A stretch of 64,000 nt of DNA from Desmonostoc muscorum LEGE 12446 (lineage in GTDB: Bacteria; Cyanobacteriota; Cyanobacteriia; Cyanobacteriales; Nostocaceae). Positions 44,623 through 54,485 of the stretch are shown in pieces. The position numbers and the translations under genes are program-made. Where the stretch lies: contig NZ_JADEXS020000001.1 of NCBI RefSeq assembly GCF_015207005.2, positions 558,001 to 622,000 of the forward strand, read 5' to 3'. Each line of letters begins with the position of its first letter. The stretch's first letter is position 1. Under the pieces are notes generated by a model, which saw only the letters and a list, made by a program, of their open reading frames with translations, was not told the origin of the DNA and did no database searches.

Positions 44623-44727
44623 AAATACATTCCCATAACTCTACGCGATCGCTTAAGAATAATTCAGTAGTCAGAATTCAGAATTCAGAAGCAAAGCCTT
44701 CTGAATTGTGGGTTCTTTCTTGAGTCA

Positions 44728-47286
44728 TCAAAAAACATCTAAGTAAGAAATAGCAGCAATGTCTGAAAGAATCTGCAACCAAGTGGGAATCGCTATTTCA
44801 GATGGCAATTCACCAGCTGTTAAATATCTCAGTAATGCTTCTTTTTTCGAGAGATTTTGTAAACTCGGAATAATTTGATCCAAAATGCCTTCAAGTTCGG
44901 AATTAATTTGCTGATTCACTTCACTAACATACTGTACAAGATGAAGGCTGGCGCTAGCAGTAATTTCATCTCGCAGTCGCAGTACTAACAATTGGTGATT
45001 GCTGCTTCTGGGTAAGCCTTGGCTTTTTTCTGGTGCCCAGTCAAAGATTTGACCAACGTTGTGTTTATCGTCTTGACGCGCTAGGGGAAAAATGATTTCG
45101 GGTGCAACGGTTTTGTCTTTGGTACTAATTTCAGAAATGATTGCTTCTTTCCATTCGTTGGGGTCGCATCCTAGTAATAATTTATAAAAGAGATCGGCTT
45201 CTTCCACACCAAATTTTGATTCGATTTCTTGTTCCATCTCTGGGTGAAGAATTGCTTTTAATTGGTCGCGTTCTGGGGCTACCTGATTTGACAATTGATT
45301 CAACAAATCTACCACAGCTTGACGAATGCGATCGCGGGCAAATTCTTCTACTTCTTTAACGGTTTTTTCAAATACTGGATAAAAATCATCACTCTTTGTC
45401 GGCAAAGAACTATTGACGCGGTTTCCTCTATCAAATAATTTACCTGCTGCACCTTTAGATTCGGCAAGGGCGATGGTGCCATTGTTGGCTTTATTGAACA
45501 GTAAAGTCCACTGATTCCAATTAAGTATTCTAAAGGTAAGTTCGTCTTTGACTACATCGCTAACTATTACACCGCGTCGGTCTTTGAGTGGTTCTTTATC
45601 TAAGTTTTTTTGGAAATTCCTGTAGATTTTATCTAAAGTTTCCACCACAAAACGCAACTCAATAAAAGCAGGACTGTCTCCTGTGGGGATGCCTTGCTCG
45701 TGAATTTCATCTATGATGTCTTTCAAATGATCTTGTTGCTGACTCACCACATCAGCGGCTCTTTTAGTATCTTCATACAATTGCTTGAGACCATGAGTAG
45801 CAACGTGGTTTTGAATCAATTCCCGTAACTTCGCAAGGCTACCATCTTGAGCAAAGTAACCTAATTGTCTCCCCAAATAGCTGCGGGTATCAGATTCTAA
45901 CAGCCGTTGGCTTAAGCGTCCCCATTTATCTTGTAGCCGTTTAGACCTGTCTAAGTAATCAGGATAGTCTAAGTTAGTTAAAAACTCTGGTGAACCTGCT
46001 TTGACTTTACTCGAACGTTTTGCTAATTCAGCGAGTCCCAACAGTGGCGAGAGTAAAACGATGCGGTCTTTTTGAGTTGTAAACGCCTCTGCACCGTCAA
46101 TGGTGGTTTGCAGAACTTTGAGTTTTTGGAAAACAATGTCCTCGTGCAAATCCCTATCTTCAGTCAGCTGGTCGAGTTCTCTTTCACCACCCTCACTTTC
46201 CAAGGGTAGTTGATCGAAGCGACCCACACCGACAAGAATTAAATCTTTCAGGTCTTGTCCTGGTCGCTGCTGCTGCATCATGGTAAAGATTTTATTAGCG
46301 CGATCGCTTCCTGGAGATTTGCCATTTAGCAGTACTAAAATTGTCTGTACTTCTGCCAATTCCCGCAATGACAAAAAGGTATCCCTAGCGCCCGAATTAG
46401 CAGCCCCCAATCCCGGAAAATCGATCAGAATAAATTTAGCAGCACCCGCAACATCCCAAATTTCCCGTGAGATTTTGACATCAATATCTACGCGGCGAAT
46501 CAGTGGAAAGCTGTTTTGTAATAATTTCGTTGGTAGCCTCTGGGGTGGACTCGGTAATCGGATATGCGCTGGTGGTAAATCTTCAAATTTGAGAGTTTGG
46601 ATGGCCATTGGCTGTTCCACTAGCTGTAACCCTTCGCGGGCAGTGGTAGCATCAATTTGGTAGCGCCCACCACACATTACTTCCCCATAAGCTTGATAAG
46701 CCCGTAGGAATAATACTAACTCTCTCAGTAAATACCGTAAATCTAAATTGTTAGAACTATTCCATGCTTCTTCACACCAGCCAATAATATCTTTGCCAGA
46801 ATTGAGCTTGGACACTGGTATGGGAGGAAGTCCCGCTGCTGTTGTCCGTTTATTGGCTTCCCCCAACATGAACCGCAGACACTCGTGTACCCCTTCATGG
46901 GAAAGATATTCTACAGTAAAATTACTCAGTTGTGTAGTTGCAAAGTCATCCTGGGGTATAATGTGGAGGGCAGTAACATTACCTGTAGTCGGGTTTTCAC
47001 TGACTGGCAAAGCATCTGCATATCCAATCAAGCTGCCTAAAAGTAAAGTTTTGCCGCTACTGAATTCCCCCATCACACCAATTTTCACAGGCGAAGTTGC
47101 AAGATCTACAGTTTTTTCGGCAGCTTCCCGCAAACGACGGAGACAATCATCAAGGCTAGCCGGAACCCAATCTTCTTGTTTTGAAGGGTATTCAGGTACA
47201 GAATCTATCTTCCGGAGGATGAATTCACCGTACTCTTTAAAACTAGCCAGTTTGTCTGGTTCCATAGAGTAGTTTCCGCCTAACAT
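44728..47286 (-). CDS. Dynamin-like GTPase
   Basis: 852 residues. The N-terminal helix bundle precedes a large GTPase domain: G1 GEFSSGKT at 73-80, G2 Thr in ENPTTGNVT near 100, G3 LIDFPGLG with Asp289. The G4 position reads GRFDQL instead of T/NKxD, so guanine specificity is uncertain. Long helical regions follow (about 440-830), as in bacterial dynamin-like proteins. No clear transmembrane helix. It is the first gene of a minus-strand cluster with an Hsp70-like ATPase. ATG at 47265 is an alternative start. Confidence 0.82.
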   Translation of the reverse strand: MLGGNYSMEPDKLASFKEYGEFILRKIDSVPEYPSKQEDWVPASLDDCLRRLREAAEKTVDLATSPVKIGVMGEFSSGKTLLLGSLIGYADALPVSENPTTGNVTALHIIPQDDFATTQLSNFTVEYLSHEGVHECLRFMLGEANKRTTAAGLPPIPVSKLNSGKDIIGWCEEAWNSSNNLDLRYLLRELVLFLRAYQAYGEVMCGGRYQIDATTAREGLQLVEQPMAIQTLKFEDLPPAHIRLPSPPQRLPTKLLQNSFPLIRRVDIDVKISREIWDVAGAAKFILIDFPGLGAANSGARDTFLSLRELAEVQTILVLLNGKSPGSDRANKIFTMMQQQRPGQDLKDLILVGVGRFDQLPLESEGGERELDQLTEDRDLHEDIVFQKLKVLQTTIDGAEAFTTQKDRIVLLSPLLGLAELAKRSSKVKAGSPEFLTNLDYPDYLDRSKRLQDKWGRLSQRLLESDTRSYLGRQLGYFAQDGSLAKLRELIQNHVATHGLKQLYEDTKRAADVVSQQQDHLKDIIDEIHEQGIPTGDSPAFIELRFVVETLDKIYRNFQKNLDKEPLKDRRGVIVSDVVKDELTFRILNWNQWTLLFNKANNGTIALAESKGAAGKLFDRGNRVNSSLPTKSDDFYPVFEKTVKEVEEFARDRIRQAVVDLLNQLSNQVAPERDQLKAILHPEMEQEIESKFGVEEADLFYKLLLGCDPNEWKEAIISEISTKDKTVAPEIIFPLARQDDKHNVGQIFDWAPEKSQGLPRSSNHQLLVLRLRDEITASASLHLVQYVSEVNQQINSELEGILDQIIPSLQNLSKKEALLRYLTAGELPSEIAIPTWLQILSDIAAISYLDVF

Positions 47287-48049
47287 AAATTTCTCTGAGC
47301 TTTATAACATATAAAATGCGATCGCCAGGGATCTATACAACAGACCGGGCATTTGTCAACAAAGGGGAGTGGGGAATCGGGAGTCGGGAGTCGGGGATAC
47401 AGCATTGGTCGAGGCTTGAAACCCCCACCAATGCTATCGCCAAACATTGGCGGGGCTTGTGACCCACATGTTGGGGCTATCTCTTTCCCTACTCCCGACT
47501 CCCGCCCCAACGGGGCTTGGTCATTAGTTATTTTCCGCGTCCCCCATAATCCGCCAAGACAATTTTGAAAAATCCGGCTTTGCTAGGAAAAATAAATATT
47601 GATTTGGTATGAAAATCTTGGAAATTGTGAATTTTCGATGAAGACATCATCACCTCATATAGCAGTTGTAAATAATTCGTGAAAAGTTAGATCCCCGACT
47701 TCTTTAAGAAGTCGGGGATCTAAACACAGCGAAGCTAATTTAGATTTTCAGCCATTAAATTACATAATCAGTATGAATTTATCGATGATTTCAACGCTCA
47801 AGGCTGCTTAAGTAATTTTACTGAAGCTGATGAATTTTTAATTTTAGTAAAAATGGTGAAGTTCATCTTAATCAAAACTTCAGCATTTTCCTAATTTATT
47901 TACATAAAAAGAGGAATTAATGTATATAGAAAAAGAAATAAAGTATTAAGATCGTGAGCAGGTTGAGATAAAAATATTATACACATTTTTTAACAAATCT
48001 AATTTTAGAGACTTTACTTCAATAATTTAGGCAGAGCAGGCAGGTAAAA
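47287..48049. other. Repeat-rich intergenic region
   Basis: 763 bp between divergent genes. It holds GGGAGTC/GGGGAGT repeats facing C-rich arms (47365-47512), with an intervening stretch containing ATGCTATCGCC and CCAACGGGGCTTG motifs, and a perfect palindrome at 47688-47722. The rest (47723-48049) is AT-rich and includes the kinase promoter region. No gene seen. Confidence 0.7.
47688..47722. repeat. Perfect palindrome, 17-bp arms
   Basis: TAGATCCCCGACTTCTT, one central T, and the exact complement. Probably a dispersed REP/MITE family typical of Nostocales; only one full copy is in the window. Confidence 0.88.
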
Positions 48050-50428
48050 GTGTTTTCTAGAAGGGTGCAAAGCTACATTAACCAAATCAATCTTGAAAAA
48101 GAAAAGATACAACAAGATGAGAAACTATTTAACCAACAGGGTCAATTCACAGAAAAAAAGCAGGCGAGGGAATTAACAAAAGTACTAAAGCGACTGCAAG
48201 CAGAAACTGCAAAACGTCAAGCTGTTGAAGCAGATCTGCGCCAAAAAACATCAGAGTTTGCAGCCATTTTGCAAGTAATTCCTGATTTTTACTTTCGTCT
48301 TGATGCTGATGGAACTATCCTGGATTATCGGCCAGGAAAAATGCCAAGTCTGTATATTGCACAAGGAGTTGAACAGGGTAAGAGTTTGCGAGAATGCCTA
48401 CCGACTGCCGTAGGCGATCGCTTCTACCAAGCAATCACTCAAGTACTTGCAACTCAATCTGAAGTTAGTTTTGAATATAGCTTACCGCTAGCACAAGGAA
48501 ATGGTAACTTTGAGGCTAGATTATTACCATTACCAAAGCAGCAAATTATAGTTCTTGTCCGCGAAAACGAGGATAAAGTACAAGCAGCATTGGCCAAAAG
48601 CGATGCCCAATTTTGCACCATTGTTGAAAACGCCAATAACATTCTTTTTGCACTGACGGTTGAAGGGATATTTTCCTACGTTTCTCCAAACTTGACTGAT
48701 ATTTTAGGGCATGAGGTTGGCGAGGTGGAAGGCAAATCCTTTACTGTATTTGTACATCCTGACGATGTACCTATGTGTGCAAATTATTTGCAAAGAGTTG
48801 TGACAACAGGCGAAAAACAAGACCCTATTGAATATCGGGTAAAACACAAAAATGGCAGTTGGCGATGGCATACAAGCAACTCATCTGCTAATAGAGACGC
48901 CAATGGCAATGTTTTGAACTTCGTTGGTATTTGCTATGACACCACCGATCGCAAACAAGCAGAAGTCGCACTTAGAGAAAGCGTCCGGCGGGAAACATTA
49001 CTCAATCGTCTTTCTAGCCAAATTCGAGCTTCCTTGGATCTCAATTACATTGTGGAAACCGCAGTTCAGGAGATTCGCAACTTATTCCAAATAGATCGGT
49101 GTGCCTTCTTTTGGTATCGACAAAACGCTGAAGTACCCTACTGGGAAAGAGTATATGAAGCTAAAAGTTCGCTTTTACCCTATCTGCTGAACGACCAAAT
49201 AACGAATGCAGAAATCGAACTCATCGCCAACAAAACTTTGAACAGAGAAATCATCCGCATCGATGATTTTAACACTCTAGCCTATGGCACTACACGGGAG
49301 TTTTTGAAGGATTTCGGCTTCACTGCTTTTATGTCGCTGCCCGTACACACCCAATCCGGGGAAATTGGCGCCTTTAGCTGTGGTTATTGTAATGGCTTTC
49401 GGCCTTGGCTAGACAATGAAGTAGAATTACTCCAAGCAGTTACAGACCAAATAGCGATCGCCATTGACCAAGCTAAACTTTATACCCAAAGTCGCATCGC
49501 CGCCCAAACTGCCCAAGACAAAGCCCAGCAACTAGAAGCAGCACTGCTAGAACTTCAACAAACCCAAACCCAACTGATTCAAACTGAAAAAATGTCTAGT
49601 TTGGGACAGTTGGTAGCGGGAATTGCCCACGAAATCAATAATCCCGTCAATTTTATCTATGGCAATATTAGTCATGCCAGTGAATATATCCAAGATTTGC
49701 TGCACTTAATAGAACTTTATCAACAGCACTACTGCCCACAAACACCAGAAATTCACGAACAAATCTACGCCATTGATTTAGACTTTCTCAAACAAGACTT
49801 GCCCAAGATCCTAAATTCTATCAATATGGGAGCCGAACGCATTCGGCAGATTGTCTTATCTTTACGCAATTTCTCTCGCCTTGATGAAGACGGGATGAAA
49901 GCAGTGGACATCCATGAAGGTTTGGATAACACCTTGCTAATATTACAAAGTCGTTTAAAAGCCAAACCAGGATATCCCGAAATCCAAGTAGTTAAAGATT
50001 ACGGCAACCTGCCAGCAGTGGTGTGTCACGCTGGACAGATGAATCAGGTATTTATGAATCTGTTGACAAATGCGATCGATGCATTAGAAGAGGGAGTGGG
50101 GAGTCGGGAGTGGGGAGATCAGGGAGACGCGGGGAATAAACCAATGCCCAATGCCCAATGCCCAATGCCGAAAATTCGCATTCGCACTCTCATTGAAAAA
50201 AATTGTGTAATTATTCGTATTGCTGACAATGGGTTAGGGATGACAGAAGAAGTACGCAAACGGCTATTTGACCCGTTTTTCACTACGAAACCTGTGGGTA
50301 AAGGCACTGGCATGGGATTATCAATTAGTTACCAAATTGTTGTCAAAAAACATTCTGGGCAACTTGAGTGTATTTCAGCACCAGGACAAGGTGCCGAGTT
50401 TGCGATCGTGATTCCGCTAAAGCAGTAA
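48050..50428 (+). CDS. PAS-PAS-GAF sensor histidine kinase
   Basis: 792 residues. A coiled-coil N-terminus (1-65) precedes PAS1 (about 70-170) and PAS2 (about 190-305, ending with the PAC block WRWHTSNSSANRDANGN...DTTDRKQ). A GAF domain (about 325-475) follows, then a coiled coil (QQLEAALLELQQTQTQL). The kinase has H-box GIAHEINNPVNFIYGN (His near 527), N-box QVFMNLLTNAIDALEE, DNGLGM and GKGTGMGLSIS. A repeat-encoded insert (about 685-705) sits between the N and G boxes. GTG start. The signal is unknown. Confidence 0.92.
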   Translation: MFSRRVQSYINQINLEKEKIQQDEKLFNQQGQFTEKKQARELTKVLKRLQAETAKRQAVEADLRQKTSEFAAILQVIPDFYFRLDADGTILDYRPGKMPSLYIAQGVEQGKSLRECLPTAVGDRFYQAITQVLATQSEVSFEYSLPLAQGNGNFEARLLPLPKQQIIVLVRENEDKVQAALAKSDAQFCTIVENANNILFALTVEGIFSYVSPNLTDILGHEVGEVEGKSFTVFVHPDDVPMCANYLQRVVTTGEKQDPIEYRVKHKNGSWRWHTSNSSANRDANGNVLNFVGICYDTTDRKQAEVALRESVRRETLLNRLSSQIRASLDLNYIVETAVQEIRNLFQIDRCAFFWYRQNAEVPYWERVYEAKSSLLPYLLNDQITNAEIELIANKTLNREIIRIDDFNTLAYGTTREFLKDFGFTAFMSLPVHTQSGEIGAFSCGYCNGFRPWLDNEVELLQAVTDQIAIAIDQAKLYTQSRIAAQTAQDKAQQLEAALLELQQTQTQLIQTEKMSSLGQLVAGIAHEINNPVNFIYGNISHASEYIQDLLHLIELYQQHYCPQTPEIHEQIYAIDLDFLKQDLPKILNSINMGAERIRQIVLSLRNFSRLDEDGMKAVDIHEGLDNTLLILQSRLKAKPGYPEIQVVKDYGNLPAVVCHAGQMNQVFMNLLTNAIDALEEGVGSREWGDQGDAGNKPMPNAQCPMPKIRIRTLIEKNCVIIRIADNGLGMTEEVRKRLFDPFFTTKPVGKGTGMGLSISYQIVVKKHSGQLECISAPGQGAEFAIVIPLKQ
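50091..50169 (+). repeat. Repeat hairpin inserted in frame in the kinase ATPase domain
   Basis: G-rich GGGAGT(G/C)-type units, a spacer and three CCCAATG units are translated as EGVGSREWGDQ...MPNAQCPMPK. The insertion point, just after the N-box helix, is similar to that in the phytochrome and DUF4118 kinase genes. Confidence 0.88.
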
Positions 50429-50872
50429 CTCGTCGATATAATCAGATATTAACTTTTTATTAACCAAAAATTAACCTATGAGTTGTTAACTGATATTAAT
50501 TCACTTTTTGCTGCAACATTTGAACGTCCCTCCAACAACCTGAAATTTACAGGAGTTGGAGGGATTATTTATCGGACTTACGCATTGACAATAAATACAA
50601 AAGATGTTTTAAAAAGCAATACAGTTCAGTTAAGCTCAAAACCCTCATGTAGAGACGCGATTCATCGCGTCTGAAAGACCAATATTCTACGCCAATAACC
50701 CTTAACCCAAGCGTATTGTGTTAAAAAGAACATCTTTCGTAGGGGTTTACTCAACTTCAGAGCAAGAGACGCGATAAATCGCCGTCTCTACAAAAGGTTG
50801 ATTATTGTAGAGACGCGATTTATCGCGTCTGGGGATTTAAACAATTCTGAATTCTGAATTCTGAATTCTTCT
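50429..50872. repeat. Intergenic cluster of palindromic REPs
   Basis: Three copies of the AGACGCGATTNATCGCGTCT palindrome lie at 50653-50672, 50766-50791 (imperfect) and 50808-50830; the first copy has TC and the third TT in the centre. A short GAATTCT repeat follows at 50845-50870. A + strand ORF of 63 codons ends in the first copy and is not convincing. Confidence 0.85.
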
Positions 50873-51655
50873 TCAAAATTCCTGCTGTTGATAAACAAGA
50901 TAAATAGCTTCTAAAAATACATCCGGTGTCACAGTTTCTGGCAACTTTTCTAAATTAATAATAGATTTAACTTGCTCAGCTAACTTTAAAGATAATGATG
51001 CTCTTGCTTTTAATGACATTGCACCACGTCGCTGTAAATACTCACGAATAACAGCAAAATCATCAGGCAACAATTGGGATAAATTGGCACTTTGTAGTAA
51101 TTGGTCGTGGAGTATCTTTGCGTGTTCTGAAATTATTAATGTCGGTGCATTGGCTGGTTGGGCTTGAATCACAATTGTGCCAGCAGCCAAATCACCCAAA
51201 CGCTTTTCCCGACTACCCAACATAATTAAAAAAGCGCCAATAAACAAAGTTTCATCAAACGGTCGCAATAAGGCACGTAGAGTTGCTTGTTGTAGTCCGA
51301 TGAGTCTACCATCATCTCGAACGACGCGAATTTTAGCAATGCGTTTACCAGGAGTTTGTCCAAACCATAGGGTTTCAAAAAATACAAAATAGCCAATGTA
51401 AATTGCAAAGGCGATAAAGAAGAAAATCGCTAACAACCAAAGTCCTATATTCCGAGAATTTGTAACTAAATCTTCGAGAAAATTGAACACTTGTGTTGAG
51501 AAGAAAGTCCAGACCAACACAAATAGCAACAAACTTACACCCAACACTGTATAATCAATGAGCAATGCTAAAGCTCGATTGCCGATTCCTGCTAAAGTAA
51601 ATTCCAGTTCTACACTTTCTGGAGTCTGGAATGAGATGCGATTAAAAAAGCGCAT
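50873..51655 (-). CDS. RDD-family membrane protein
   Basis: 260 residues. The RDD signature is in GIGNRALALLIDYTVLG near 25-41, then two more membrane helices, and FFETLWFGQTPGKRIAKIRVVRDDG near 92-116, the classical Arg-Asp-Asp region. A cytoplasmic C-terminal half of about 100 residues follows. It lies next to a SpoIIM-like gene, a common pairing. Function unknown; transport or envelope roles are suggested for the family. Confidence 0.88.
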   Translation of the reverse strand: MRFFNRISFQTPESVELEFTLAGIGNRALALLIDYTVLGVSLLLFVLVWTFFSTQVFNFLEDLVTNSRNIGLWLLAIFFFIAFAIYIGYFVFFETLWFGQTPGKRIAKIRVVRDDGRLIGLQQATLRALLRPFDETLFIGAFLIMLGSREKRLGDLAAGTIVIQAQPANAPTLIISEHAKILHDQLLQSANLSQLLPDDFAVIREYLQRRGAMSLKARASLSLKLAEQVKSIINLEKLPETVTPDVFLEAIYLVYQQQEF

Positions 51656-51700
51656 ATATGAACTAATAAAAGATTAATAAAGTTAAATTCAGGTATTGAG

Positions 51701-52552
51701 TTAAGGAAAATCCTGGGAAGGAGGTTGTCGTAATTGCAAACCCAAACCTTCACGCCGACTACGCAAGTCAAAGTATAAAACAGCTTTGAGTGCTTGCCAG
51801 AATGGCATGACAAGAACTCCACCTACTAAGCTACCAATCCAAGAAATAAGATACACAAGTGAGTACATAGCAGAGCCTGGTTCAAGCCTTATTAGGAATA
51901 AGCTAGGTACATAGTTTAATACAAACACCAACGGCAATGTAACAACAAAAGCAACTAAAACAACGCCTTGAATGCGAAATACTGAGGCTTTAGTTAACTC
52001 CCAACTTCTGGCAACACTTTCGCCACCATTAATATTTTCCTCAACTGCTAGGGGAACTTCAGCGACTATCCAACGTGAGTAAAACCACGTTAGTCCCAAC
52101 AGCACAATCCCTACTGTTACGATTACTGCCAATGTGGTTGTGAGTATAACAGTAGCTGTACCACCACCTAATAGAGTTCCTAATGCTACTCCCAGTATGC
52201 CAGCGAAGATACCACCAACGATCGCTAGCCCAAAATAAATTATCAGCAGAGATATTCCTACTTGGAAAGCAACTCTTAAAAATGACCACAGACGTGGATT
52301 AATATGGCTCCTAGCAGATTCGACGCTTTCAGGTTGGTAAACCAATTCTCCAAAAGCCAAGCGTGAAATTAATCCAGAAATGGCAGCATACTTTGCCCAG
52401 CCATACACTGGGACTATAATCCACAAGTGAGCGATCGCAGCTAAATTTAGATAAGTCTTGAGATGAGAACGATACAGTCGCACCGCAGCACTGACAACAT
52501 TACCGATACTCAGTGGTTGTATGTGACCTGGAGATCCAAAATTTTCAGACAT
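51701..52552 (-). CDS. Multi-pass membrane protein (glycerophosphoryl diester phosphodiesterase membrane domain-like)
   Basis: 283 residues with about six membrane helices (for instance 90-170, a long Gly/Val/Leu-rich stretch), ending in a basic cytoplasmic tail. LSIGNVVSAAVRLYRSHLKTYL and the block GGESVARSWELTKASVFRI resemble membrane proteins of the DUF7544/GPDPase-membrane type. The gene is 45 bp upstream of the RDD gene and the two are probably one operon. Function unknown. Confidence 0.72.
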   Translation of the reverse strand: MSENFGSPGHIQPLSIGNVVSAAVRLYRSHLKTYLNLAAIAHLWIIVPVYGWAKYAAISGLISRLAFGELVYQPESVESARSHINPRLWSFLRVAFQVGISLLIIYFGLAIVGGIFAGILGVALGTLLGGGTATVILTTTLAVIVTVGIVLLGLTWFYSRWIVAEVPLAVEENINGGESVARSWELTKASVFRIQGVVLVAFVVTLPLVFVLNYVPSLFLIRLEPGSAMYSLVYLISWIGSLVGGVLVMPFWQALKAVLYFDLRSRREGLGLQLRQPPSQDFP

Positions 52553-52632
52553 AATACTAAATTTCCCTTGAAACTACGGATATGAATTTGAGGCTATCTT
52601 AAACTAAGTTAAAGTCAGTGTTCCCAAAATTC

Positions 52633-53607
52633 ATGAATATTCAACGTTGGATTGGACGACGAGAACCGAATTGGCAGCGTTTGGATGCCCTATTAAAGCA
52701 GGTAGAAAAAAAAGGTCTAAAGTCTTTACGGGCAGCCGAAATTAGAGAATTAGCAAGTTTGTATCGTTCAGTAGCCGCAGATTTAGCCCGCGCCCGCACC
52801 CAACAAATCAGCAATACTTTGATACAAAGTTTACAATCTTTAACAACTCGTGCTTATACGCAGATTTACCAGGGTTCACGGCGACAGGAATGGCAGGCAG
52901 TCTTAGAATTTTACCGTTGGGGATTACCATCTGTAGTCCAAAAAACATTTGCATATATTGCTGCGGCAACGGCGCTGTTTCTACTGGGTGGAGTAGTGGC
53001 TTGGTGGTATTCCTGGCAAAATCCCAGCTTCATGCCTTTGATCGTACCTGAAGACTTGATAACCAAGGTACGGGATGAGCATAAATTGTGGATGGGATCA
53101 ATTGTTGGTATTGAACCTCTAGCATCCAGCGGGATTACAATTAATAACTTGGCGGTGTCTTTTGGGGCTGTTGCTGGTGGGATTACAGCGGGTATATATA
53201 CAGCTTATATGATGGTATTTAATGGTTTATTAATTGGTGCCGTTGGTACTTTAGTTGGTCAAAATAATTTAGCTTATCCTTTTTGGGCGTTTGTATTTCC
53301 GCATGGTTCCTTAGAATTGCCAGCGATTTTTTTTGCTGGAGGTGCGGGATTTTTATTAGCAAGAGCAATTGTATTTCCTGGCAAATATCGCCGGGGAGAT
53401 GCACTAAAATTTTATGGTAATCAGGCGGCGCAGTTAGTATTTGGGATTGTGCCAATGTTAATTATTGCAGGTGCGATCGAAGGCTTTTTTTCGCCTAATC
53501 CTAGCGTACCCGATCCGATTAAATATCTCGCAGGAATGGGATTGTTTATACTTTTGGTGTTGTATTGTAGTCGGAAGCAAACAGGAATAAATATTCAATC
53601 AAAATAA
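52633..53607 (+). CDS. SpoIIM-family (stage II sporulation protein M-like) membrane protein
   Basis: 324 residues from the ATG at 52633 (a GTG at 52618 is possible). The N-terminal helix-rich cytoplasmic part (RAAEIRELASLYRSVAADLARAR) precedes five to six membrane helices with NNLAVSFGAVAGGITAG and FPHGSLELPAIFFAGGAGFLLA, the typical SpoIIM blocks. Such proteins in non-sporulating bacteria accompany RDD proteins, as here with the divergent neighbour. Role unknown, perhaps envelope organisation. Confidence 0.88.
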   Translation: MNIQRWIGRREPNWQRLDALLKQVEKKGLKSLRAAEIRELASLYRSVAADLARARTQQISNTLIQSLQSLTTRAYTQIYQGSRRQEWQAVLEFYRWGLPSVVQKTFAYIAAATALFLLGGVVAWWYSWQNPSFMPLIVPEDLITKVRDEHKLWMGSIVGIEPLASSGITINNLAVSFGAVAGGITAGIYTAYMMVFNGLLIGAVGTLVGQNNLAYPFWAFVFPHGSLELPAIFFAGGAGFLLARAIVFPGKYRRGDALKFYGNQAAQLVFGIVPMLIIAGAIEGFFSPNPSVPDPIKYLAGMGLFILLVLYCSRKQTGINIQSK

Positions 53608-53661
53608 GTCAAATTTTTGGTAAAATTGAGTGAGAATAAAGCCCTTTACTTAATAAGAAAA

Positions 53662-54048
53662 ATGGCAGAATTAACTATTCAAATTCCGGATGATTTGGCT
53701 CAACGTTTAGAACCTCTGCAAAATCAGTTACCCGAATTACTTCGGCGACTACTGGATATTGATAACATCCAAACAACTGCTCAGCCAAAAAATCAAACAG
53801 AAACTATAGATATTCCGGCAGTTTATCAAGAAGTTATTGATTTTTTAATTAAGCGTCCAACGCCAGAAGAAATTCTTGCTTTTAAAGTCTCGCCACAAGC
53901 CCAAATGCAGCTACAAGCATTACTAGAAAAAAACCGTTCTACAACACTCACTCCAATGGAGTTGGCAGAATTAGATGTTTACGAGCAATTAGAATATATG
54001 ATGGTTTTACTCAAAGCACGAGCTTTAAAAAGCGATCGCCTAACATGA
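53662..54048 (+). CDS. Hypothetical protein upstream of the HNH gene
   Basis: 128 residues from the ATG at 53662 (MAELTIQIPDDLAQRL). The N-terminus looks like the short beta strand and helix of antitoxin-like proteins; the rest is helical (PTPEEILAFKVSPQAQMQLQALLEKNR, LTPMELAELDVYEQLEYMMVLLKARAL). It overlaps the HNH gene by 4 bp (ATGA), so the two are translated together. Possible antitoxin or immunity-like partner, not proven. Confidence 0.75.
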   Translation: MAELTIQIPDDLAQRLEPLQNQLPELLRRLLDIDNIQTTAQPKNQTETIDIPAVYQEVIDFLIKRPTPEEILAFKVSPQAQMQLQALLEKNRSTTLTPMELAELDVYEQLEYMMVLLKARALKSDRLT

Positions 54049-54458
54049 GTTCTCATCCAATTTCTAAGGAACTTCGTCAGCTTGTCGTTAAAAAAGCTTC
54101 GGGGCGTTGTGAATATTGCCTAATTCACCAGGATTTTTCAATTTATACCCATGAAGTAGACCATATTATTGCTCTGAAGCATGGGGGCGAAACTATTATC
54201 GAAAACTTGGCACTTTCATGTTTATCATGCAATCGCCGTAAAGGTTCTGATTTCGCTACCATAGATTCGATTACACGAGAAATTGTGCCGTTGTTTAACC
54301 TTCGTTGTCAGGTTTGGGATGAACATTTCTATATTGAAGGCGCGAGAATAGAGGGGAAAACTCAGATTGGTCAAGGGACTGCAAAGTTACTTCAATTTAA
54401 CCTTCCCAATCGTGTGCTTCAACGGCAAGTGTTAATGAGTCAAGAACAATATCCCTAA
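54045..54458 (+). CDS. HNH endonuclease
   Basis: 137 residues. Zinc ligands in GRCEYCLI near 20-27 and SCLSCNRRKG near 58-67 and the catalytic block HEVDHIIALKHGGETIIENLAL near 36-57 define an HNH nuclease. The C-terminal helix-rich tail is family-typical. It is coupled to the gene before it. Its role (defence, mobile DNA or repair) is not given by the context. Confidence 0.93.
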   Translation: MSSHPISKELRQLVVKKASGRCEYCLIHQDFSIYTHEVDHIIALKHGGETIIENLALSCLSCNRRKGSDFATIDSITREIVPLFNLRCQVWDEHFYIEGARIEGKTQIGQGTAKLLQFNLPNRVLQRQVLMSQEQYP

Positions 54459-54485
54459 GTAAAAGCGTCGAGTCTGCCGAGTCGT

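Noticed and set aside
47280..47568. Overlapping ORFs upstream of the dynamin-like gene
   Set aside because: Both strands are open only because of GGGAGTC/GGGGAGT repeats; no protein-like composition.
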